Shown one piece after another: positions 1 to 5,274 of a stretch of DNA of 7,238 bases (positions within the stretch are counted from its first letter, which is position 1; every line of letters begins with the position of its first letter). A program made the translations under genes and the position numbers. Source of the DNA: Gemmatimonadales bacterium (lineage in GTDB: Bacteria; Gemmatimonadota; Gemmatimonadetes; Palauibacterales; Palauibacteraceae); NCBI GenBank assembly GCA_030608825.1, contig JAUWDL010000057.1:1-7238 (forward strand), in the 5' to 3' direction. The notes under the pieces were generated by a model. The model searched no databases. It saw nothing but the letters and a program-made list of their open reading frames with translations, and was not told the DNA's origin.

Positions 1-512
1 AGGGTCTCCAGTCTGAGCTCGTTCAGCATCTCCACTGCCCCGAGCCGAGTGCGATTCAGGACCTCGGCAGACGAGGCGCCCGCCTCGTCGAGTCCGATCA
101 AAACGGCTCTCGCGACGCCCCCCGCGCCCAGGACCAACGTCCGCGCGCCCTCCAGTCGCGTGTCGGCGTCCCTCAGCAGCCTTCGGACTGAGCGGAGGAA
201 GCCTCCGATGTCGGTGTTGTCTCCGACCAGCGACCCGTCGCGAGCTCCCCAGAAACAGTTGCACGCCCCGCTCCGGGCGACGGAAGGCGTGGGGACGTCG
301 AGAAGGCTCGCGGCACGCCGCTTGTGCGGCAGAGTGATGTTTCCGCCACCGCCAGCAGCGATCCGGCGCATGGCGTTGGACAGCTCGAGGTCAGTGACGG
401 AAGTAGCCGTGTAGTCGGCATCGACTCGGAGAGCCCCGAACGCCGCCTCGTACATGGCCGGAGCCGGGGAGTGCCCGACGGGATGGCCGAGAAGGGCGTA
501 CCTGGCCCTCAC
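1..512 (-). CDS. aroE: Shikimate dehydrogenase, 3' end cut off by the window
   Basis: This enzyme reduces 3-dehydroshikimate to shikimate with NADPH in the cytosolic chorismate pathway. I translated 170 codons by hand. The N-terminal substrate domain opens with YALLGHPVGHSPAP (residues 5-18). GNITLPHK (57-64) carries the catalytic lysine K64, and GDNTDIGGF (97-105) carries the catalytic aspartate D101. The Rossmann dinucleotide loop is LGAGGVARA (128-136), followed by VLNRT (151-155), the usual NADP-side NRT motif. About 100 C-terminal residues lie beyond position 1. The start is GTG and overlaps the phosphatase stop codon as GTGA. I see no Shine-Dalgarno sequence, so translation probably depends on coupling to the upstream gene. 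One oddity is that the substrate-binding HSxSP motif reads HSPAP, with alanine at the second serine. Quinate/shikimate or other AroE-like relatives remain possible, but the catalytic pair supports true dehydrogenase activity. Confidence 0.93.
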   Translation of the reverse strand, partial: MRARYALLGHPVGHSPAPAMYEAAFGALRVDADYTATSVTDLELSNAMRRIAAGGGGNITLPHKRRAASLLDVPTPSVARSGACNCFWGARDGSLVGDNTDIGGFLRSVRRLLRDADTRLEGARTLVLGAGGVARAVLIGLDEAGASSAEVLNRTRLGAVEMLNELRLET

Positions 513-1012
513 CACGCGTCGGAAGAGGCGTCGATCTCGGGCGACTCCAAGAAAGCCGTGATGGATGGCTCGATCAGCTGGTAGGCTTCCTCATATCGGT
601 CGGTCCAGCCGCCGAAGGGATCCGGAACGGATGTACCCCTTCTGGCGTCCTGTTCAGGCAGGTAATCGGTGATGAGCCGGCGGGGCACGGCTGGCGCGAT
701 GCTCTCCGCGACTTCCAGATGGACGCGATCCATCGCGAGGATGAGATCGAAGCCGCTCGCCCGTTCCGGCGTGAACTGCCTGGCGTTATGGGCTCCCAGC
801 TCGAGGCCATGGGATCTCGCGACGATCTCGGAGCCCTCGGAGGCCGGGGCGCCTTCGAGGGCGGCGATTCCCGCCGAGCGGAACTCCAGCTCCAGGCCGA
901 GCCTGCCGGCGGCGTCACGGGCGATCACCTCGGCCAGCGGGCTCCGGCACGTGTTGCCGGTGCAGAGGAAGAGGATACGCCGAACGGCACCTCCGCCGGA
1001 GGCTTCGCTCAC
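509..1012 (-). CDS. Low-molecular-weight phosphatase, probable protein-arginine phosphatase (YwlE-like)
   Basis: This is a cytosolic phosphatase of the LMW-PTP fold, 167 aa, close to the family's usual 150-160. The phosphate-binding loop CTGNTCRS (residues 17-24) holds the nucleophile C17 and R23. FRSAGI (44-49) is the family core strand, and the general-acid loop VPDPFGG (129-135) gives D131. The residue before the second loop cysteine is threonine (T21). In Bacillus YwlE the equivalent threonine selects phosphoarginine, while tyrosine-specific members have isoleucine or another bulky residue. The first nine residues are a short polar and glycine-rich tail. The start is GTG, overlapping the Sua5 stop as GTGA, with a plausible GGTGAG ribosome site 5 nt upstream. 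B. subtilis also has a Sua5 gene (ywlC) close to ywlE, which supports the assignment. Arginine specificity is inferred from the motif and neighbour. Plain tyrosine phosphatase activity is the alternative. Confidence 0.9.
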   Translation of the reverse strand: MSEASGGGAVRRILFLCTGNTCRSPLAEVIARDAAGRLGLELEFRSAGIAALEGAPASEGSEIVARSHGLELGAHNARQFTPERASGFDLILAMDRVHLEVAESIAPAVPRRLITDYLPEQDARRGTSVPDPFGGWTDRYEEAYQLIEPSITAFLESPEIDASSDAW

Positions 1013-1653
1013 AGGGTCTCACCGAGGCAGCGGGCGATCCGGCGTCGATCGATCGGACCCTTCCTGATGATCTCCGTTGCCTTCCCTCGCACGGAGACGA
1101 TGGTGGAAGAGGTCGAGGCTGGAAGCGATCCGGCAGCGAGGAAGGTGGTCGGCCCGGCGGGCTCTGGCATCGCTTCCAGCACTTCACGGACAGGGCGGTG
1201 CCTCGTCGCCGCCGGCTCTCCTTCGAGGTTCAGGCTCGTCGAAGTCATCAGCGATCGCCAGCGGCCGAGAACGACCAGAAGGATCGGGTGGCCGTCGACC
1301 CGGACGGCGAGCCCCTCGTCGGATCCGTCATCCAGAATGAGCGTCATGGGCCCGGGCCAGAACTCTGTGGCCAGCTTCTCGGCCCGCTCGTCCCATGCGG
1401 CCCCCGGAAGCTCCCTTCGAAGGACTTCCACGCTGCCGGCGAGCCGGATCAGGCTCCGGTTCCGGGGCCTTCCCTTCAGGCGGTTGATCTCGGCGTTCAG
1501 CTCCCTGGTCGCCGCCGCTCCGATCCCGTACACGGTGGATGTCGGGTGCACGAGGATCCCTCCCTCCTCGAGCGTCTCCACGGCCGCGGACACTCCGGGT
1601 TCCCAGACCAGCGGATTTCGCGGGTCGAGCCGGATCTCCCGATACTCCCTCAC
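1009..1653 (-). CDS. Sua5/YciO/YrdC family threonylcarbamoyl-AMP synthase
   Basis: The family makes threonylcarbamoyl-AMP from threonine, bicarbonate and ATP. This is the first step of the t6A modification at position 37 of tRNAs that read ANN codons. The 214 aa correspond to a single YrdC domain without the extra C-terminal Sua5 domain, which is the short form. Visible motifs are GGILVHPTSTVYGIGA (about 31-46; usually YPTDTVYGLG), the nucleotide-contacting KGR (60-62), FWPGPMTLIL (98-107), AVRVDGHP (115-122), a TSTSLNLEG segment supplying the SxN motif, and STIVSVRG near the C terminus. The start is GTG, overlapping the radA stop as GTGA. A good GGTGGAG ribosome site sits 8 nt upstream inside radA, so this gene may initiate well on its own. 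Other GTG codons at residues 21 and 26 are less likely because they would cut into the first strand of the fold. Members of the YciO branch have uncertain roles, so the exact reaction is an inference. Confidence 0.92.
   Translation of the reverse strand: MREYREIRLDPRNPLVWEPGVSAAVETLEEGGILVHPTSTVYGIGAAATRELNAEINRLKGRPRNRSLIRLAGSVEVLRRELPGAAWDERAEKLATEFWPGPMTLILDDGSDEGLAVRVDGHPILLVVLGRWRSLMTSTSLNLEGEPAATRHRPVREVLEAMPEPAGPTTFLAAGSLPASTSSTIVSVRGKATEIIRKGPIDRRRIARCLGETL
1018..1023 (-). promoter_or_regulatory. Probable ribosome binding site of the phosphatase gene, inside the Sua5 gene
   Basis: GGTGAG on the minus strand sits 5 nt before the GTG start of the phosphatase, within the final codons of the upstream gene. 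The match is moderate. It supports the GTG at 1012, the only start codon before the catalytic loop in this frame. Confidence 0.5.
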
Positions 1654-3041
1654 CGGAGTTGCTCCACCAGCTCACGAACGTGGCGGATTCGAACGACGGC
1701 GGGGGCCTCGCCGTCCCCCGTCCCCGAGTCGTCCGCCCGTGATCCCGACCCCGGCGCGGGTGCGAATACTTCCGATATCCCGAGACGAGCGGCCTCCGAG
1801 AGTCGGCGATCCAGGTTCGGAACAGCCCGGACTTCCCCTCCCAACCCGATCTCGCCGATGAACGCCCGGTTGCCGACCGGCCGGTCCAGCTCGGCCGAGG
1901 CGAGCGCCGCCGCGACCGCAAGATCCGCCGCCGGGTCGAGCAATCGGAGTCCACCGACGACGTTGATGAACACATCCCGCTCGAGAGCCGGGAGGCCGGC
2001 TCGCCGCTCCAGCACCGCGATCAGCAGGGCCAGTCGTCGCGGCGGGAAGCCGGTCGTGGTCCGACGTGGGGTTCCCTGGCGACTGGCGGCGGTCAGGCAC
2101 TGGACCTCGGCCAGAAGGGGGCGGGTCCCCTGGAAGGTGACGGCGACGGCTGATCCGCTGAATTCGCCCACGCCGCTGAGGAAGACCTCCGACGGGTTTT
2201 CCACCGGAGCGAGACCTTCACCGGTCATGCGGAAGACCGCGACCTCGTCGACGCTGCCGAATCGGTTCTTGGTGGCCCGGAGGAGTCGATGCTCGTGGCT
2301 GCGGCTTCCCTCGAAGTGCAGCACGGCGTCGACCAGGTGTTCGAGGGTGCGGGGACCCGCGAGAGCGCCGCCCTTCGTCACGTGGCCGACGATCATGACC
2401 GGCGTGAGCGACGACTTCGCGTATTCCTGCAGCGCCGCCGCGCACTCGCGCACCTGGCTGATCGTCCCCGGGGCCGCGTCGCTTCTCGAGCTCGCCAGCG
2501 TCTGGATCGAGTCCACGCCGAGGAAATCGGGCTTCGATGACTCTGCGGCACGGATCAGTTCTTCGACGTGCGTCGCTCCGAGGAAATCCACGTCCAGCGC
2601 CTCGGCGCTCACGCGCTCGGCGCGCAGCCGCACTTGGGGCGCAGACTCTTCTCCCGAGACGTAAAGCGCCCTCCCGCCGGATCCCCGGATCGCCGCGGCG
2701 GCTTGGAGAAGCAGGGTGGACTTTCCGATGCCGGGCGGGCCGCCCAGCAGCACGAGCGATCCCGCCACCAGCCCGCCTCCGAGCACCAGGTCGAGCTCGC
2801 CGAGCCCGATGGCAAGGCGGGATGCGTCTGCGGCGGTCGTCTCGCGGAGCGGCCGGGCGGCTGCGTGGCCGCCAGGCCGTCGCCGTCGGCCACGCCGGGG
2901 ACCCGCTGAGACAGGGGCCTCGGCGAGCGTGTTCCAGTCGCCGCACGCTGGACAGCGGCCCTCCCAGCGAAGGCTCTCGTTGCCACATGAGGTGCAGAAG
3001 AATCCGGCCGCGGCCGAACGAGCCTTACCGCTGGAGCTCAC
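1650..3041 (-). CDS. radA: DNA repair helicase RadA (Sms)
   Basis: RadA is a hexameric, DnaB-like ATPase that drives branch migration of recombination intermediates alongside RecA. The 463 aa match the family's usual length of about 450. An N-terminal zinc finger has C16, C19, C30 and C33. Walker A is GPPGIGKS (101-108), the Walker B aspartate is D177 in FLGVDSIQT, and the RadA signature KNRFG is at 258-262. The Lon-protease-like C-terminal domain is recognisable from GEIGLGGEVRAVPNLDRRLSEAARLG. An arginine/glycine-rich linker (about 49-63) separates the finger from the ATPase. A low-complexity stretch rich in Gly, Ser and Asp (about 431-445) interrupts the C-terminal domain. The start is GTG, 30 nt after dnaB. 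I see no Shine-Dalgarno sequence, only a C-rich leader and a short palindrome. Its position next to dnaB fits a shared role in helicase loading and fork repair. Confidence 0.97.
   Translation of the reverse strand: MSSSGKARSAAAGFFCTSCGNESLRWEGRCPACGDWNTLAEAPVSAGPRRGRRRRPGGHAAARPLRETTAADASRLAIGLGELDLVLGGGLVAGSLVLLGGPPGIGKSTLLLQAAAAIRGSGGRALYVSGEESAPQVRLRAERVSAEALDVDFLGATHVEELIRAAESSKPDFLGVDSIQTLASSRSDAAPGTISQVRECAAALQEYAKSSLTPVMIVGHVTKGGALAGPRTLEHLVDAVLHFEGSRSHEHRLLRATKNRFGSVDEVAVFRMTGEGLAPVENPSEVFLSGVGEFSGSAVAVTFQGTRPLLAEVQCLTAASRQGTPRRTTTGFPPRRLALLIAVLERRAGLPALERDVFINVVGGLRLLDPAADLAVAAALASAELDRPVGNRAFIGEIGLGGEVRAVPNLDRRLSEAARLGISEVFAPAPGSGSRADDSGTGDGEAPAVVRIRHVRELVEQLR
1662..1668 (-). promoter_or_regulatory. 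Ribosome binding site of the Sua5 gene, inside radA
   Basis: GGTGGAG on the minus strand ends 8 nt before the GTG start and lies within the last codons of radA. It supports the GTG at 1653 over downstream GTG codons and suggests this gene can be initiated independently as well as by coupling. Confidence 0.65.
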
Positions 3042-3051
3042 TGCCGCGGCA
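3042..3051. repeat. 10-bp perfect palindrome abutting the radA start
   Basis: TGCCGCGGCA is a perfect palindrome that ends directly against the radA GTG, where a ribosome site would normally be. With no loop it is better suited to a dimeric protein site than to an RNA hairpin. In GC-rich DNA it may be chance. Confidence 0.4.
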
Positions 3052-3052
3052 C

Positions 3053-3070
3053 GGGTGGGGTGGGGTCGGG
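3053..3070 (+). other. Predicted G-quadruplex motif in the dnaB-radA gap, template strand
   Basis: The plus strand reads GGG-T-GGGG-T-GGGG-TC-GGG, four G-runs with loops of 1, 1 and 2 nt. This satisfies the standard G-quadruplex pattern with very short loops. It fills most of the 30-nt gap between dnaB and radA. The G-rich strand is the transcription template, so the messenger carries the C-rich complement. Folding is predicted from the pattern only. Confidence 0.7.
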
Positions 3071-3071
3071 A

Positions 3072-4472
3072 TCAGAAGGGCTCGTCACGGTCGGATCTGG
3101 AGTCGAACAACGTGTACTGCTTGTGAAAATAGAGCGAGACTGCTCCGGTCGGGCCGTTGCGCTGCTTCCCAATGATGAGCTCCGCTTCGCCCTCGATCGA
3201 ATTCCCGTCCCGGTCGATGGGGCCTTTGTAGACCTCTTCCCGGTAGATGAACATGACCAGATCCGCGTCCTGCTCGATGGCGCCCGATTCGCGTAGATCA
3301 GCTAGTAGGGGTCGATGGTCCGTTCGCTGCTCGGGCGCCCGCGAGAGCTGCGAGAGGGCGAGCAGCGGCACGTTGAGCTCTTTGGCCACGGCCTTCAAGG
3401 AGCGCGAGATCGAGCTGATCTCCTGCTGTCGATTCTCGGCGCCTCGTGGTCCGGCCATCAGTTGAAGGTAATCGACGATCACCAACTCCAGATCAACCTC
3501 CGCTCGAAGCCGCCTCGCCTTGGCCCGCAACTCCAGCGCGGTGAGCGAGGGCGTGTCGTCAATCCAGATCGGCGCCGTATTCAGAAGTCCCGCGGCTGTT
3601 GCGAGCCGGCCGTACTCATCGTCTTCCAGCCTACCATGCCGAAGCCGGCTGGAGTCGACCCTTCCTTCGGCACAGAGGAGCCGCTGAACCAGCGACTCCT
3701 TCGCCATCTCGAGGGAGAAGATCGCCACGTGCTTCTCGTGTTCGATAGCGGCGTGTTGGGCGAAGTTCAGGGCGAGCGCCGTTTTCCCCATCGAGGGCCG
3801 GCCCGCGAGGACGATCAGATCGGCCGGCTGAAAACCGGCCGTGTACCGGTCCAGGTCCACGAACCCCGATGGCACGCCGGTGACCGCCCCGGTTCGCTGC
3901 ATCTCCTCGATGCGCTCGAAGGCCGGCCAGAGGATCTCCTTGATCCAGATGAAGCCTCTCCGGCTGGCCGCTTCGGAGATCTGGAAGATCCGCTGCTCGG
4001 CGCGATCCAGCGTCTCCTGCGAGCTCCCCGCGGGGGCATCGTAGGCCTCCCGGATGATCTCCGAGGCTTCCTCGATGAGGCGGCGTAGGGTGGCCTTGTC
4101 GCGCAGGATCCGGCAGTGGTACTCGATGTTCGCGGCGGTGGGAACAGCATCGACCAGCTGAGCCAGGAACTCCATCCCGCCGGAGGACTCGAGCTCGCCC
4201 GCCGACTTCAGCTCGTCGGAGAGTGTCACCGGGTCGATGACGTCGCCCCGATTGTACAGCCGCATCATTCCGCGGAAGATTCGGCGGTTGCCCTCGCGGA
4301 AGAAGGCGGTGTCGTTGACGAGCTCCATCGCCCGCGCGACCGCGTCACCGTCGATGAGCATGCCTCCGAGGATCGACACCTCCGCTTCCTGGGACCACGG
4401 AGGCTGCCGGCCCGAGAACACATCGGCGGCGGCCGTCGCGATGGAACGCTCCGAGAGGATCGAGTCGGTCAT
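3072..4472 (-). CDS. dnaB: Replicative DNA helicase DnaB
   Basis: DnaB is the ring helicase that unwinds DNA ahead of the replication fork and contacts primase. The 466 aa match the usual length, and there is no intein. After a polar leader (1-23), the N-terminal domain begins PPWSQEAEVSILGGMLID (24-41) and runs to about residue 120. It includes VPTAANIEYHCRILRDK. A helical linker leads to the RecA-like ATPase. There GRPSMGKT (224-231) is Walker A, FSLEM (252-256) gives catalytic E255, LVIVDYLQLM (330-339) gives Walker B D334, and LSQLSRAPEQR followed by LRESGAIEQDADLV is the highly conserved motif-4 region. The start is ATG, 10 nt after the glycosylase stop, with only a weak ribosome site. 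This is the chromosomal replicative helicase and not a phage copy, judging by its housekeeping neighbours and even base composition. Confidence 0.98.
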   Translation of the reverse strand: MTDSILSERSIATAAADVFSGRQPPWSQEAEVSILGGMLIDGDAVARAMELVNDTAFFREGNRRIFRGMMRLYNRGDVIDPVTLSDELKSAGELESSGGMEFLAQLVDAVPTAANIEYHCRILRDKATLRRLIEEASEIIREAYDAPAGSSQETLDRAEQRIFQISEAASRRGFIWIKEILWPAFERIEEMQRTGAVTGVPSGFVDLDRYTAGFQPADLIVLAGRPSMGKTALALNFAQHAAIEHEKHVAIFSLEMAKESLVQRLLCAEGRVDSSRLRHGRLEDDEYGRLATAAGLLNTAPIWIDDTPSLTALELRAKARRLRAEVDLELVIVDYLQLMAGPRGAENRQQEISSISRSLKAVAKELNVPLLALSQLSRAPEQRTDHRPLLADLRESGAIEQDADLVMFIYREEVYKGPIDRDGNSIEGEAELIIGKQRNGPTGAVSLYFHKQYTLFDSRSDRDEPF

Positions 4473-4482
4473 CTCGGATGCA

Positions 4483-5274
4483 TCACGGCAGGTCGAGGGA
4501 AAGCTCGCCGCCCGGCGCTCCGGAGCGGAGGCCGGAATCTCCGTCCATGACGCGGCGGGCGATCTGCAGGTCCTCCCACGTCGGACGCTTCCAGCCCGGG
4601 TTTCGCAGCGAGGCGGCGGGATGGTAGGTGACGACCAGAGGGAAGCGGCCGTAGAGATGCGTCCTTCCCCGAAGACGGCCGATCGACTCCCGGGTCCCCA
4701 GGAGCGTCTGAGCGGCGAACGAGCCGAACGCCACGATCACCTTCGGGTCGATCAAATCGATCTGCTGGAGGAGTAGCGGCGAGCAGGCGGCGATCTCCTC
4801 CGGCTGAGGATTCCGGTTTCCGGGCGGTCGACATTTGAGCACGTTGCAGATGTAGACCTCGTCTCTTCGCAAGCCCACCGACATCAGCATGAGGTCCAGC
4901 AGTTGGCCCGCACGCCCGACGAAGGGCCGACCGGTCTCATCCTCGACCGCGCCCGGCGCTTCGCCGACACAGAGGAGCCGAGCGTCCGGGGCCCCCTCAC
5001 CGAAGACAACGTGCTGCCGACCCTCGTGCAGCGCACAGCGTCGGCAGGCGAGTGCCACTTCCCGGAGCTCATCGAAGTCCAGCTCGCGGATCCGCTCGGC
5101 GGTGCCCTCTCGGGCGAGCCGAGCCAGCTCGGGAGGACCCTTGACCTCTCGGCCGCCCCCGGCAAGAGCTGCCAGCACCTGGCCCCGCCTGAGGCTCGGG
5201 AGAATGACCGGCGGCTCGCCGAGGGCGATTCGGGCTTCGAGGTAGCGCCTAAGCGGCTCACGTGCGTCAGTCAA
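4483..5274 (-). CDS. Family 4 (iron-sulfur) uracil-DNA glycosylase
   Basis: This enzyme removes uracil from DNA to start base excision repair of deaminated cytosine and misincorporated dUMP. The catalytic domain covers about residues 77-243. GEAPGAVEDETGRPFVG (104-120) is motif A with the extra GEAPG..E signature of family 4. YICNVLKCRPPGNRNP (141-156) and the uracil-contacting YHPAA (217-221) follow. Four cysteines, C77, C80, C148 and C164, are placed as expected for the 4Fe-4S cluster. The first 75 residues are a charged extension of unknown function, making the protein (263 aa) longer than the minimal family size of about 200. The start is TTG, overlapping the end of coaBC by 8 nt. I found no ATG or GTG in frame nearby upstream. 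Being directly upstream of dnaB, it is probably co-expressed with the replication helicase. Confidence 0.95.
   Translation of the reverse strand: MTDAREPLRRYLEARIALGEPPVILPSLRRGQVLAALAGGGREVKGPPELARLAREGTAERIRELDFDELREVALACRRCALHEGRQHVVFGEGAPDARLLCVGEAPGAVEDETGRPFVGRAGQLLDLMLMSVGLRRDEVYICNVLKCRPPGNRNPQPEEIAACSPLLLQQIDLIDPKVIVAFGSFAAQTLLGTRESIGRLRGRTHLYGRFPLVVTYHPAASLRNPGWKRPTWEDLQIARRVMDGDSGLRSGAPGGELSLDLP

Noticed and set aside
324..584. Small plus-strand frames near the left edge that could be taken for genes
   Set aside because: The minus-strand reading gives aroE with its catalytic motifs. aroE is easily missed because it starts with GTG and runs off the window.
1046..1055. CGATCGATCG palindromic run
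   Set aside because: It falls in the conserved-frame C-terminal codons of the Sua5 gene (IDRR), with no recurring partner or regulatory setting.
719..1861. A 380-codon open frame on the plus strand opposite the Sua5 and phosphatase genes
   Set aside because: Same reasoning: low-information composition, no domain, and it crosses three real gene boundaries.
1198..2664. A 488-codon open frame on the plus strand opposite radA and the Sua5 gene
   Set aside because: Its product is arginine/serine/proline-rich with no recognisable motif, and it lies antisense to clear conserved genes. Long antisense frames are expected in GC-rich DNA.
3006..3015. Palindrome GGCCGCGGCC in the start of radA
   Set aside because: It is inside an alanine-rich coding stretch and is explained by GCC/GCG codons.
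3821..3841. A 7-bp perfect inverted repeat (CGGCCGG / CCGGCCG, 7-nt loop) with an A-run on the plus strand
   Set aside because: It lies within the DnaB coding sequence just before Walker A, has no following T-tract, and such GC palindromes are common at this base composition.
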